From assembly GCF_001434135.1 (NCBI RefSeq), contig NZ_AZEB01000003.1, positions 62,001 through 126,000 of the forward strand: DNA of 64,000 bases, given 5' to 3'. Source of the stretch: Lentilactobacillus kisonensis DSM 19906 = JCM 15041. Its GTDB lineage: Bacteria > Bacillota > Bacilli > Lactobacillales > Lactobacillaceae. The notes below the pieces were generated by a model. That model made no database searches and was not told the origin of the DNA. It worked only from the letters and a program-made list of their open reading frames with translations. A program made the position numbers and the translations under genes. Positions within the stretch are counted from its first letter, which is position 1. Every line of letters starts with the position of its first letter. Positions 29,545-38,436 of this stretch are shown piece after piece.

Positions 29545-29603
29545 TGAGTCACTCTCCAGTACACCTCCTAGCTTTATCGATCGACAACTGCTTATTAAGA
29601 GCC

Positions 29604-29639
29604 AAATGGTTCATCCCTCAAACCGGACGAACCATTTTT
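29604..29639. terminator. Terminator after the AbrB-like gene
   Basis: aaatggttc and gaaccattttt form the stem with a 16-base loop. Confidence 0.75.
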
Positions 29640-29660
29640 GATTAATTAAATCTCTTTCTA

Positions 29661-29987
29661 TTAAAGCTGATTGATGAAGTCTCTGAGGCCAATAACATCT
29701 TCAATGTGTAACTGTCCAAAAATAGAAACAATCTGTAGTCTGTTCATATCAATTTTAAAAGCTGTATCTACCCATGACTTTTTCCTTAGCCCAGCTTCTT
29801 GCCAGTGCTTTATTTCATAGAAAACCCGTTTTAAATAGTCTGGCTTATTATCATATTTTGAGGTTATTTTGTATGCAATCAGCGGATAACCTGGCATTTG
29901 AAAGATTAAAACCGGTCGTGATTTTCCACCTGATTTGTCGCTAAACCTAACATAGGCGTAAACAATATCTGTGTTCTCAATCTTCAT
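29661..29987 (-). CDS. PemK/MazF-family toxin
   Basis: A 108-residue endoribonuclease-fold toxin expected to cut mRNA when free. The MazF-like barrel begins DIVYAYVRFSDKSGGKSRPVLIF, where the SRPVLI strand is the family hallmark. SWVDTAFKIDMNRLQ matches the second conserved block. The ATG at 29987 lies inside the end of the antitoxin gene, with GAGGA as Shine-Dalgarno sequence, giving an 11-nt overlap and coupled translation. Confidence 0.82.
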   Translation of the reverse strand: MKIENTDIVYAYVRFSDKSGGKSRPVLIFQMPGYPLIAYKITSKYDNKPDYLKRVFYEIKHWQEAGLRKKSWVDTAFKIDMNRLQIVSIFGQLHIEDVIGLRDFINQL

Positions 29988-30264
29988 CCTCATCGTCCTC
30001 AGCAAGATATTTTTCAATTTTTTGGGGATCGCTTAATACTGGTACATTGCTATTGTAGGCGGATCTTGCCAGATCAATTCTAGCTTTTTCATCGTCAGTC
30101 AATTTAAAATCAAAGGGAATTCTTCCTTCTGCAGCTACCCGACGATATAGAGCTGTCACAACAACACTAGGATTTAAACCAAGTTCTTCAAATACCGCAT
30201 TAACGTTGCTATCCAGATCACGATCAATCTTAATCTGAATTCTTTTTTTAGTATCTTCAGTCAT
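29977..30264 (-). CDS. RelB/DinJ-family antitoxin
   Basis: A 95-residue ribbon-helix-helix antitoxin. The N-terminal KKRIQIKIDRDLDSNVNAVF forms the DNA-binding strand and helix, and LNPSVVVTALYRRVAAEG is the DinJ pattern. The very acidic tail (EDDEDED) overlaps the toxin start. DinJ normally pairs with a YafQ/RelE toxin; here the partner is a PemK/MazF-type toxin. GGAGG precedes the start, and the pair should autorepress. Confidence 0.85.
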   Translation of the reverse strand: MTEDTKKRIQIKIDRDLDSNVNAVFEELGLNPSVVVTALYRRVAAEGRIPFDFKLTDDEKARIDLARSAYNSNVPVLSDPQKIEKYLAEDDEDED

Positions 30265-30341
30265 ACTTTTTCCCTCCTATCTGCTTACCATTATACGACC
30301 AACAGCAGTTAATCGGGAGTGAAAAGATTTCTCACAATTAG

Positions 30342-31322
30342 CTACCGGTTTAATTTCACACTCCCCCGCACCACAATCCGAGTCGGCACAAACGTCTCCG
30401 TTGCCTTTCCCATCACTTTATCCACGCTGCGGACACCAATTTCATAGAAGTTCTGGGTCACACTGGTAATTGGCGGGGTGGTTACTTCACAGATGAACGT
30501 TCCGTCAATACCAATAATGGACAGTTTATCTGGAACGGCGATTTGGCTCTGCTGCGCGGCATTTAACAACCCCACCGCAACCATATCACTGGCAGCAATA
30601 ATCGCCGTTACCTCTAATGGTAGAAATGCTTGTAATAATTGGCGGCCAGCCTCGTAACTGTAGTCACCTCGCTTGACCCAGTCATTCTTAGCAACTAAGC
30701 CATGATCTCGCATAGCAGTTTGATATCCAAGCACTCGCTGGCTACCGGTATGATAATCATCAATTCCGGCCAAGCCGATCTTCGTGTGGCCGTTATTAAT
30801 CAAATATTCCGTTGCTTGGTATGCTAACGCCTTATTATCCGAACTAATCGACAAAATCTGATCATCACCAAAATAAAGTGAGACAAAACAAAATGGTGTC
30901 CGGGTTTCTTTCAGTAATTCCAAATCGGTCGCATCGGGTTCGACAGCTAGCAACAGGATTCCTGACACCGATCGCGCCATTACCGTTGTAATCGCTTGGT
31001 GCTGCATGTCAGTATTTCGATCACCAGCGTACAAAATAATCACCCGCTGCCCCAGTTCGGTGGCCCGCTGCTGGATTCCGCTTAAAATCATATTCGAAAA
31101 ATTAGTTGGCGTTGCGTTGATGATCACCGCAATTTCGTCAGCTTTTTTCTTAACCAAATCAACAGCAGTTGTGTTCTTATGGTAGCCGAGTTCTTTAGCC
31201 ACTTTTAAAATCTTTTCTTTGGTCTTCTCACTATAAGTTCCCCGTTTATTTGACAATACCCGCGAAACGGTCGCAATCGAGACCCCTGCTTGGGCCGCAA
31301 TATCCTTAATGGTTGGCTTCAT
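30342..31322 (-). CDS. LacI-family repressor of the alpha-glucoside cluster
   Basis: A 326-residue regulator. The helix-turn-helix is TIKDIAAQAGVSIATVSRVLS with the hinge KTKEKILKVAKELGY. The effector domain ends in the usual VDGT-like and TSVTQNFYEIG segments. It is divergent from the MFS transporter and GH31 genes. Two sites with AAACGTTT cores lie in the 290-bp intergenic region. A maltose or isomaltose breakdown product is the likely effector. Confidence 0.92.
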   Translation of the reverse strand: MKPTIKDIAAQAGVSIATVSRVLSNKRGTYSEKTKEKILKVAKELGYHKNTTAVDLVKKKADEIAVIINATPTNFSNMILSGIQQRATELGQRVIILYAGDRNTDMQHQAITTVMARSVSGILLLAVEPDATDLELLKETRTPFCFVSLYFGDDQILSISSDNKALAYQATEYLINNGHTKIGLAGIDDYHTGSQRVLGYQTAMRDHGLVAKNDWVKRGDYSYEAGRQLLQAFLPLEVTAIIAASDMVAVGLLNAAQQSQIAVPDKLSIIGIDGTFICEVTTPPITSVTQNFYEIGVRSVDKVMGKATETFVPTRIVVRGSVKLNR

Positions 31323-31385
31323 TCAAATCACCCGGTTTTCATATTTACTGATGGCTTCATTATACCGCTTTTTTACGGCGAATTA

Positions 31386-31398
31386 CGTAAACGTTTCC
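31386..31398. promoter_or_regulatory. LacI/CcpA-type operator 1
   Basis: CGTAAACGTTTCC, sharing its GTAAACGTTT core with the site 32 bp downstream. Confidence 0.45.
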
Positions 31399-31417
31399 TT
31401 TTGCGTCTAATCAGTAT

Positions 31418-31431
31418 TGTAAACGTTTACG
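31418..31431. promoter_or_regulatory. LacI/CcpA-type operator 2
   Basis: TGTAAACGTTTACG contains the perfect palindrome GTAAACGTTTAC and matches 13 of 14 cre positions. Confidence 0.6.
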
Positions 31432-31471
31432 TAAAGTGCTACGATGATGTCGTTGAAATGATTCCACATTC

Positions 31472-31590
31472 AGGACAGCTACGCAAAGCAGAGATCTGCG
31501 CGTAAGCACTTCTGGAGCAAATTCCAAGTCCGGGAATTTCCTCCAGAAGAGACTTACACTTCGATCTCTAAGCGCTTTGCTTCGCTCACT
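31472..31590 (+). repeat. Palindromic repeat, copy before the MFS gene
   Basis: A 119-bp full copy. The second helix is AGAGATC/GATCTCT and the third GTAAG/CTTAC, both compensated relative to other copies. It ends 22 nt before the ATG. Confidence 0.92.
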
Positions 31591-31612
31591 TTATAAATCG
31601 GGAGATGAGATT

Positions 31613-33025
31613 ATGAATCAATCAACAACTCATTTGGCAGGCGGCCATCCAACCGCAACGACTGTTCCTAAGAAAGCAACTCAGCCGATTTCTAACAGCT
31701 TACCAAATTTACCCATGAAAACGCTGTTCGCCATCACGTTTGGTTTCTGCGGTGTCAACATGGCCTTTTCATTACAATCCTCACAAATGAGTCGGATTTT
31801 CCAAACCATTGGTGCCGATCCAACCAAGTTAGGACTGTTCTTCATCTTACCGCCATTAGCTGGCTTAATCGTTCAGCCCCTGATTGGCAAATATTCTGAT
31901 ATTACCTGGACCCGCTTTGGTCGCCGGATGCCCTACTTACTGTTCGCCGCACCAATCGCTGCCATCGTCATGATTCTGTTACCAAACGCCGGCTCGTTTG
32001 GCTTTGGTTACGCCTCACTGGCTGCCTTATTATTTGGGGCAATTGCAATTTCATTAATGGACTTATCTAGTAACGTCTGCATGCAGCCATTTCGAATGAT
32101 CATCGGCGACATGGTTAACGAAAGTCAAAAGGATAAGGCATGGTCCTGGCAGCAAGCCTTCAGTAACCTGGGCGGGGTGTTAGCTACCATCTTACCGTTT
32201 GTCTTAACTTACTTTGGTGTTGCCAACACTGCTAAACGAGGTGTCGTTCCGCTGTCAGTTCGTTTGGCTTTCTATATCGGGGCAGCAATTCTACTTGGCA
32301 TTTCAGCCTACACAATTCACGAAGTTAAGGAATACGATCCAGAAACCTACGCCCTTTATCACCACATCGATCCTAACGCCCATAATAAATCCAAACCAAT
32401 TTGGCAGTTAATTAAAGAAGCTCCCAAAGCCTTATGGGAAGTTGCCCTTGTTCAAATGTTCGCTTGGATTGGGATTCAGTACATGTGGACTTACACGACC
32501 GGAGCGATTGCCCAAAACGTCTGGCACACCACCAATGCCACTTCAGCTGGCTATCAGGCTGCTGGTAATTGGTATGGTATCTTGACATTCATCCAATCAA
32601 TGGCTGCCGTCTTGTATGGATTCTTAATCTTGTCACACACAAATCCATATAAGCGAAAAAACTGGTACCGATTTGGCCTCTTTAGTTTTGCTATTGGCCT
32701 GATTTGGGTATTCTTCATTCATAGCCAGTACCTCTTAATCGTCCCATTCTGCTTGATTGGCATCGGCTTCTTTACTGTTCACGTTGAACCATTTAACATC
32801 TTTACGTCGTCACTAAACGGTTCTAATGAAGGCTCGTACATTGGCATCTTCAACGGAACCATCTGCTTACCACAAATTCTCGCTTCGGTTGCCAGCTTTA
32901 TCGTGTTTCAATTGGTTGGCAAATCAATGCCTGGTATGATGTTAATAGCAGGCATTTCAATGTTAATTGCAACCATTGCGATCAGCGTCATTAAACAAGA
33001 TCGTCCTCAGATTGATAAAGCATAA
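31613..33025 (+). CDS. MFS alpha-glucoside transporter (SLC45/GPH-like)
   Basis: A 470-residue, 12-helix transporter of the sucrose/maltose symporter-like group: GKYSDITWTRFGRRMP after helix 2 is its signature, with a second SNLGG...motif mid-way. GGGAG lies 8 nt before ATG 31613. It is followed 28 nt later by the GH31 alpha-glucosidase, so the operon imports an intact alpha-glucoside and hydrolyses it inside. The upstream frame reading through the repeat is not counted. Confidence 0.87.
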   Translation: MNQSTTHLAGGHPTATTVPKKATQPISNSLPNLPMKTLFAITFGFCGVNMAFSLQSSQMSRIFQTIGADPTKLGLFFILPPLAGLIVQPLIGKYSDITWTRFGRRMPYLLFAAPIAAIVMILLPNAGSFGFGYASLAALLFGAIAISLMDLSSNVCMQPFRMIIGDMVNESQKDKAWSWQQAFSNLGGVLATILPFVLTYFGVANTAKRGVVPLSVRLAFYIGAAILLGISAYTIHEVKEYDPETYALYHHIDPNAHNKSKPIWQLIKEAPKALWEVALVQMFAWIGIQYMWTYTTGAIAQNVWHTTNATSAGYQAAGNWYGILTFIQSMAAVLYGFLILSHTNPYKRKNWYRFGLFSFAIGLIWVFFIHSQYLLIVPFCLIGIGFFTVHVEPFNIFTSSLNGSNEGSYIGIFNGTICLPQILASVASFIVFQLVGKSMPGMMLIAGISMLIATIAISVIKQDRPQIDKA

Positions 33026-33053
33026 TCATTAACTTGCAAAGGAAGGAAATAAC

Positions 33054-35360
33054 ATGACTCAACTACCACAATATAAACAAACTGGTCAAACAATCACATT
33101 TGCGTTTCCAGATCATCAATTACAACTATCCGTCATCACTTCAGCAATCATCCGTGTCTTTGAAAACCGGGGTGAAAATGGGGCTTCTTACGCCATTGAG
33201 GGTGACAAAGAACAGCCAACCGATTTCACCATTAAGGATGCTGGCGATCATTATGAATTAAGGACGGCTGATTTACTAGTGAAGATCGATGGCGATCAAC
33301 ACGTTGATGTTTATGACGCGGCTGGCAATCCATTGGCCGTTGATTACCGCGGCCAACGTCAATTACTTGATAAGGGTGTTGACAAGGATCATGAAGCGCT
33401 CGTTGAAGCGGAGGGCCATAGCGTTTCCGGCTCAACGACTGGATCCGACAGCGGCTACTATCAAGTTGTCAAATCATTGACTGCTGACGAACACCTTTAC
33501 GGCCTAGGAGATAAGACCGGTTACCTGGATAAGCGGGGATTTGAATATGACAACTGGAACACTGATAATCCAGCCCCCCAGATGGAAAACTTTACTAAAC
33601 TATACAAATCAATTCCAGTAATGTACGGCTTGAAGAACGGCCATCCCTATGGTCTCTTCTTCGATAACCCCTACAAGAGCCATTTTGATATGGGTAAGGA
33701 AAGTCCTAACTACTACTTCTACTCAGCCGTTGCCGGCAACCTTGATTATTACATTCTCGGCGGTAAAACATTAAAGGCCATCGTCAGCAATTACACCTAC
33801 CTAACTGGCCGGGTCCCATTGCCTCAAAAATGGACATTGGGCTACCAGCAATCTCGCTGGGGCTACAGTGTCAGTCAAAAAAATGTTCAGGCGATCGCTG
33901 ACGGCTTGAAAAAATACGATATCCCCTGCGACGCCATTCATTTGGACATTGACTATATGCGGGGTTACCGCGTCTTTACCTGGAACAATGATCAGTACGA
34001 AGGAGATCCCAAGAAGTTCGTGACTAATCTGAAAAAGCGTGGGATTAAGATCGTCACAATTATTGACCCCGGGGTTAAAAAGGATCCAGACTATAACGTT
34101 TATAATGAGGGCGTTAAGAAGGGGTACTTTGTTAAATCTCCCGATGGCACCCTTTATATCAACAAGGTCTGGCCCGGCGATTCAGCCTTTCCAGACTTTG
34201 GCCGACCAGATGTGCAGAAATGGTGGGGCCATAATGATAAATTCCTGACGGATATTGGTGTTGGCGGTGTCTGGAACGACATGAACGAGCCCGCATCGTT
34301 TGAAGGGGCCATCCCAGACGACGTTGTCTTTAGTGATCACGACAAGCCTTCAACGCATAAAAAGATGCACAACGTTTACGGTCACAACATGGCAAAGGCA
34401 ACTTATGATGGCTTAAAAGAATATCAGCGCCGTCGTCCATACGTCATTACCCGGGCTGCTTATGCCGGCACTCAAAAATACTCGACCGTTTGGACTGGCG
34501 ATAACCGCAGTATCTGGCCACACATTCAGATGATGATTCCACAATTATGTAATCTAGGTATGAGCGGCTTTAGCTTTGCTGGTACCGATATTGGCGGGTT
34601 TGGTTCAGATACGAATCCTGAATTATTAACCCGTTGGATTGAAGCCGCCCTCTTTAGCCCGTTGATGAGAAACCACGCCGCAATGGGCACCCGTCATCAG
34701 GAACCGTGGACCTTTGGTGAACCAACGCTTTCAATTTATCGTAAATACGTCAAGTTACGTTACCGCTTCATCCCCTATCTGTATGATTTATTTGAAAAGG
34801 GTACTAAGAGCGGCTTACCGGTTATGCGCCCACTCGTTCTCAATTACGATAACGATCCTCGGGTCCGCGACCTTAACGACGAGTTCATGGTTGGTGAGAA
34901 CATCTTAGTTGCCCCAATCGTTGAAAGATCGCAAACCAAGCGTCTCGTTTACTTGCCAGCAGGTGAGTGGATCGACTTCTGGAACAACCGCCAGTACGCT
35001 GGCAACCAGGACATCGTTGTTGACGCCCCACTGGACAAACTACCAGTCTTCATCAAAAAAGATACCATCCTGCCTTGGGGCAATCCGGTTGATCATATTT
35101 CGGATACGCCTGATACTGAAATGACCTTCAAAGTCTTCGGTAACCAGGCCAGTTATGATCACTATCAAGACGATGGCACCGACTTTAAGTATCAAGACGG
35201 TGAATTCAACCACTACACAATTTCCGTTAAGAATGGTCAAGTTGCCGTCAACCTGCCACACTACGGCTTCAAACCAGCTTACGAAAAGATCACGGTGGAA
35301 TTACCGGATAAGAAAGTTAGCTTAACTTTTAACGCGGTCAAGAATGACTATGAAGCATAA
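33054..35360 (+). CDS. GH31 alpha-glucosidase
   Basis: A 768-residue cytoplasmic exo-acting glycosidase that cleaves terminal alpha-glucose (possibly alpha-xylose) by retention. After the N-terminal beta-sandwich (about residues 1-240) comes the TIM barrel. The nucleophile Asp is in GVWNDMNEPASF near residue 409, and the acid/base Asp in WTGDNRSIWPH near 483. The C-terminal beta domains follow. AAGGAAGG lies 9 nt upstream. The enzyme is the second gene of the LacI-controlled operon. Alpha-xylosidases have a different residue pattern before the nucleophile, so alpha-glucosidase is preferred. Confidence 0.93.
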   Translation: MTQLPQYKQTGQTITFAFPDHQLQLSVITSAIIRVFENRGENGASYAIEGDKEQPTDFTIKDAGDHYELRTADLLVKIDGDQHVDVYDAAGNPLAVDYRGQRQLLDKGVDKDHEALVEAEGHSVSGSTTGSDSGYYQVVKSLTADEHLYGLGDKTGYLDKRGFEYDNWNTDNPAPQMENFTKLYKSIPVMYGLKNGHPYGLFFDNPYKSHFDMGKESPNYYFYSAVAGNLDYYILGGKTLKAIVSNYTYLTGRVPLPQKWTLGYQQSRWGYSVSQKNVQAIADGLKKYDIPCDAIHLDIDYMRGYRVFTWNNDQYEGDPKKFVTNLKKRGIKIVTIIDPGVKKDPDYNVYNEGVKKGYFVKSPDGTLYINKVWPGDSAFPDFGRPDVQKWWGHNDKFLTDIGVGGVWNDMNEPASFEGAIPDDVVFSDHDKPSTHKKMHNVYGHNMAKATYDGLKEYQRRRPYVITRAAYAGTQKYSTVWTGDNRSIWPHIQMMIPQLCNLGMSGFSFAGTDIGGFGSDTNPELLTRWIEAALFSPLMRNHAAMGTRHQEPWTFGEPTLSIYRKYVKLRYRFIPYLYDLFEKGTKSGLPVMRPLVLNYDNDPRVRDLNDEFMVGENILVAPIVERSQTKRLVYLPAGEWIDFWNNRQYAGNQDIVVDAPLDKLPVFIKKDTILPWGNPVDHISDTPDTEMTFKVFGNQASYDHYQDDGTDFKYQDGEFNHYTISVKNGQVAVNLPHYGFKPAYEKITVELPDKKVSLTFNAVKNDYEA

Positions 35361-35373
35361 TAGAATTTAGACG

Positions 35374-35415
35374 AAAGATGACCTCATCCCTTTAACGAGA
35401 ATGAGGTCATCTTTG
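35374..35415. terminator. Terminator of the GH31 operon
   Basis: aaagatgacctcat pairs perfectly with atgaggtcatcttt over a 13-base loop. Confidence 0.85.
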
Positions 35416-35553
35416 GGTAACAAAAAGATTAAGTTCCCCTATAGATAATTCATGAGGCTCTGTACAATTGTCAACGTAGGAAGTTAGTGATGGTCGGCAA
35501 ATCTTAATAAGAAGGCGATGCGTATGGGATAACAACCCCTAGATCGCAGTCTA

Positions 35554-35703
35554 ATGAAAGGACCAGCCATTTTGAGTGATCTTGGATCAGTCATTGTAAC
35601 CGTTAGTGGGTTGACGACATTGATTCTAGCAGTTTCCAGTCTGCTAAATGCCATTACCAAGCTAATTGTTGCGTGGCAAAAACTCAGGAAGCATAAAAAA
35701 TAA
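35554..35703 (+). CDS. Small hydrophobic peptide, type I toxin-like
   Basis: Up to 49 residues from ATG 35554, or 43 from TTG 35572, which has AAAGGA 9 nt upstream. The peptide is one membrane helix (LGSVIVTVSGLTTLILAVSS) followed by a basic end (WQKLRKHKK), the layout of Hol-Tox/Fst/TxpA-type toxins. The stop codon lies inside the terminator region of an opposite-strand RNA, as in convergent type I toxin-antitoxin loci. No protein antitoxin is near. Function is inferred from layout, not from sequence identity. Confidence 0.62.
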   Translation: MKGPAILSDLGSVIVTVSGLTTLILAVSSLLNAITKLIVAWQKLRKHKK

Positions 35704-35815
35704 AGACCATTCCACTAACTTTGGCGAGTTTGGAATGATCTGTTAATTCTAATTAATGCTACCGTCTTTAACGGTTCTACATCAGAGTGCTGTTTCACCA
35801 GCGCTCCTTTTTAAT
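35692..35815 (-). ncRNA. Predicted antisense RNA antitoxin
   Basis: On the minus strand an extended -10 (TGtTATAAT; hexamer 35827-35822) is followed about 7 nt on by the expected start. A terminator stem agatcattcca/tggaatggtct (35742-35705) ends in TTATTTTTT. The RNA of about 120 nt would cover the toxin 3' end and its terminator. Confidence 0.52.
35785..35812 (+). terminator. Terminator of the toxin mRNA
   Basis: gagtgctg and ccagcgctc pair over a short loop, followed by cttttt. A smaller hairpin accgtctttaacggt precedes it at 35761. Confidence 0.7.
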
Positions 35816-35940
35816 ACCTAAATTATAACATGCTTAATTAATAACAGCCACCGAGATTATGGGTTTTTGTAACTGTTATATCTGTATGAGATACTAAGAT
35901 TCTTCGACATCATGCAACTTAGCATGCAATCAAAAGTCCC

Positions 35941-36675
35941 CTATTTAAACGCCGTAAAGGCCCCCATCACAACTAACATGATGCCCAAAATTGGCTTCAC
36001 ATACTTGGTGAATTTTGCCGGATCCAGTCGATTAAGTAAGATAGGGGCCAAAAACGATCCAAGAATTGCCCCGATCATGATCCAAATACCAACGCCCCAA
36101 TCAACGTTCCCGGCTTGAAGATGAAAACAAATGCCAACAAAGGTCATCGTGACCAAAACCAGTGACGAGGTTGCGGCCGCTGTAACCATATCTGCACCCA
36201 TCACCAGCAAACCGGCAGTAATTGGGCCACCACCACTTAGGCCCCCAACACCGACCATCAAGCCACCAATAACACCGTAAACAATTGCGGCTGCCTGGCC
36301 AGCTCGATGATTATTTTGCTTCGATTGCAGTAACAGTTGAATTCCCAGATAAGCTAAGATCCCACCAATAATGTATGAGTAGAGCTTTTCAGGAATATAC
36401 GGTGATATAAGTGAGCCGATAATAACTGCCGGAACCGCGGCATAAATCATCCGTAATGCGATCTTGAAGTTGATTTTATGGAGCCGAAAGTATGAATACG
36501 ACCCAATTAAAAGTGACGGAAAGGCAGTCACCAGGGAAGTTGCCGCGGCACTAGCTGGGCCTAAGCCAAAAATTGTCGTTAAAATTCCCAGGTAATAGGC
36601 AGCGCCCCCACCACCAAGGCTGATGACAATTGTCCCAATGATAAAGCCCGCTAGGATAAGCAAAACGATGTCCAT
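35941..36675 (-). CDS. TauE/SafE-family permease
   Basis: A 244-residue membrane protein with about seven or eight helices, in the family of sulfite/sulfoacetate exporters (DUF81). The two-fold pattern is visible: GGGGAAYYLGIL with SAAATSLVTAFP in the first half, and GGLSGGGPITAGLLVMG with AAATSSLVLV in the second. The substrate is unknown. It is preceded 24 nt upstream by a DUF1516 gene in the same direction, so the two form an operon. Confidence 0.88.
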   Translation of the reverse strand: MDIVLLILAGFIIGTIVISLGGGGAAYYLGILTTIFGLGPASAAATSLVTAFPSLLIGSYSYFRLHKINFKIALRMIYAAVPAVIIGSLISPYIPEKLYSYIIGGILAYLGIQLLLQSKQNNHRAGQAAAIVYGVIGGLMVGVGGLSGGGPITAGLLVMGADMVTAAATSSLVLVTMTFVGICFHLQAGNVDWGVGIWIMIGAILGSFLAPILLNRLDPAKFTKYVKPILGIMLVVMGAFTAFK

Positions 36676-36699
36676 TACAAAAGTCCCCCAAACTGAATT

Positions 36700-37059
36700 T
36701 TAATGCCAGGCAATTGGATACCAACCAGCCAAATAGAAGCCAAAGATCGTCGTTACGACAAATACGGTCGCCAAGGTCCAATAAAGCACTTTTGAACCAC
36801 TGCCCCGATTCTTATGAGCAAAACTAATTTCAATTAGGGCAATTACCGCCAGCCCTAATAGTAATTTGACAATCCCACTTACCGGGGTCTTGGGAATTCG
36901 AAACCAAGCTAAAAAACCACCGGATATCAAGATGGGAATATAAAGGACCCGGGTGACCATTATAAAGATTGTGGCTAACTTATCCTTTAAAGCAAACGCG
37001 AGAATAACAGAAATAACTAATAATACCCATGAAATTAAATGCACATTAATCCAAAGCAA
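36700..37059 (-). CDS. DUF1516 (YisL-like) small membrane protein
   Basis: A 119-residue protein with four predicted membrane helices (INVHLISWVLLVISVILAFA onward), the full length of this uncharacterised family. I prefer TTG 37059, which has AAGGAGG 8 nt upstream. The ATG at 37065 is only 2 nt from that site. It lies in an operon with the TauE/SafE permease. No function is known. Confidence 0.8.
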   Translation of the reverse strand: MLWINVHLISWVLLVISVILAFALKDKLATIFIMVTRVLYIPILISGGFLAWFRIPKTPVSGIVKLLLGLAVIALIEISFAHKNRGSGSKVLYWTLATVFVVTTIFGFYLAGWYPIAWH

Positions 37060-37262
37060 AAGCATGGCCTCCTTAAAATAAATTCAAAAACTATGTTGTT
37101 TATTATAGTCTTTTCTATTAAGTATCTACCGATAAAGAAACGATTTGTTAGATAAAAAGGAATAATTATTATGAGATATATTTATTTTTTGTTATAAGTA
37201 TATGGATAAAATGCTATACTTGTCAGGTATCAAAAAAATTTTGAGGAGTGACCTATTTAATT

Positions 37263-37751
37263 ATGAGTAAGAGAGTCGATTTTTCATTGTCTTTGCTATT
37301 TTTTTGGGTAAAAGGATTTGTATCCGTTGATTCACGATTTGTTAAAGTTACGGGCGCTAATACCATCTTAGGATTCATCCCTGCCGGTAAAGACCAGCAG
37401 GCAATTCCTTTGAAAAACGTTAGTTCTACGCGGATTAGTACTCAGTATAAGGTTCTACCGATAATTATCGGTGCCATTTTTGCATTTATTGGATTTGGGG
37501 AACTTGGAACATCATTTATTGCTGGCCTAATTTGGTTCGTTTTGGGGATCGCTTTAATTGGAAGTGGTATTTTAACCGTTTTGGATATCCAAAGAGCTGG
37601 TAACGATTTTTATGTATCTGTCCCATTTTTTGATAAAGCAAAATTATTGGATGCTCAAGATATGATTGAGACTGGCTTGAGTGGCGATACAGATAAAACC
37701 GATCTCAACCAATTCTTTGATAAAAAAAGCGACCTTAAAAAGCGGAGTTGA
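37263..37751 (+). CDS. Hypothetical membrane protein with PH-like segment
   Basis: About 162 residues. The N-terminal part (VSVDSRFVKVTGANTILGFIPAG) resembles a bacterial PH-like strand pattern and is followed by two membrane helices (VLPIIIGAIFAFIGFGE and FIAGLIWFVLGIALIGS) and a soluble tail. The start is uncertain: AGGAG lies 14 nt before ATG 37263, while GTG 37248 overlaps it. A terminator follows at 37779. Confidence 0.68.
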   Translation: MSKRVDFSLSLLFFWVKGFVSVDSRFVKVTGANTILGFIPAGKDQQAIPLKNVSSTRISTQYKVLPIIIGAIFAFIGFGELGTSFIAGLIWFVLGIALIGSGILTVLDIQRAGNDFYVSVPFFDKAKLLDAQDMIETGLSGDTDKTDLNQFFDKKSDLKKRS

Positions 37752-37778
37752 TTTTTACGTTTAATTTATACTGGGCTA

Positions 37779-37810
37779 ATGACAAATTGAATTTGTCATT
37801 AACCTTTTTT
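37779..37810 (+). terminator. Terminator
   Basis: aatgacaaatt/aatttgtcatt with a one-base loop, then TTTTTT. Confidence 0.8.
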
Positions 37811-37897
37811 ATTTCACAATCATTCCAACCACGGGTGCCTTGTGCTAAATTAGAGGTGGGTAAATGAGTCCATCATAACGCTATGAGGTGATTAACA

Positions 37898-38302
37898 ATG
37901 AACGAAAAAGAAAAAGCCCAAAACGCCAGACGAGCCAACGTTCTGTGGGTTATGTTGACAATCATGGCTTTGGTTGTCGTTGCCGGCATTGTGGGTATCA
38001 TCATGAAGAGCCACCAAACTAATCAGTATAAGGATATGATTAGGCAATCTGTGACGGCTTATAACAAAACCGCACCTTCATCCGAACAATTGTCGCCAAC
38101 CAGCCGGGTTAAGGTTTATCGGGTTCGAAAATCCGGTAACCAGAAGTACTTTGTCCAGTTAAATGGTACAACCCCTAAATTTATTTATCAAAAAGAACAG
38201 GGAAAGTGGACAGCCGTTAAATCCAATAAAACTGCTAATAATGTGTTGAAATACCGAATCGTGTACACATCTAATCAGTCTGCAATCGACGGCAGTAAGT
38301 AA
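37898..38302 (+). CDS. Hypothetical membrane-anchored protein
   Basis: 134 residues: a short charged N-terminus, one membrane helix (VLWVMLTIMALVVVAGIVGI) and an outside domain of about 95 residues rich in Lys, Thr and Asn with several aromatic residues. No family recognised. GAGGTG lies 9 nt before the ATG. It is monocistronic, with a terminator at 38338. Confidence 0.72.
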   Translation: MNEKEKAQNARRANVLWVMLTIMALVVVAGIVGIIMKSHQTNQYKDMIRQSVTAYNKTAPSSEQLSPTSRVKVYRVRKSGNQKYFVQLNGTTPKFIYQKEQGKWTAVKSNKTANNVLKYRIVYTSNQSAIDGSK

Positions 38303-38337
38303 CCATCACGAATAAACTTTCTAGTGTATATCATGAT

Positions 38338-38374
38338 TAAACGACCAGTTAGGTTTATTAATTGATCGTTTTTT
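38338..38374 (+). terminator. Terminator
   Basis: aaacgacca and tgatcgttt pair with one mismatch, followed by a TTTTT run. Confidence 0.65.
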
Positions 38375-38436
38375 GCATTGCCACCAAGTGTTAAAATTAA
38401 CTTGTTCGTTAACAAAATTCCAAAGGGGATAGAAAA

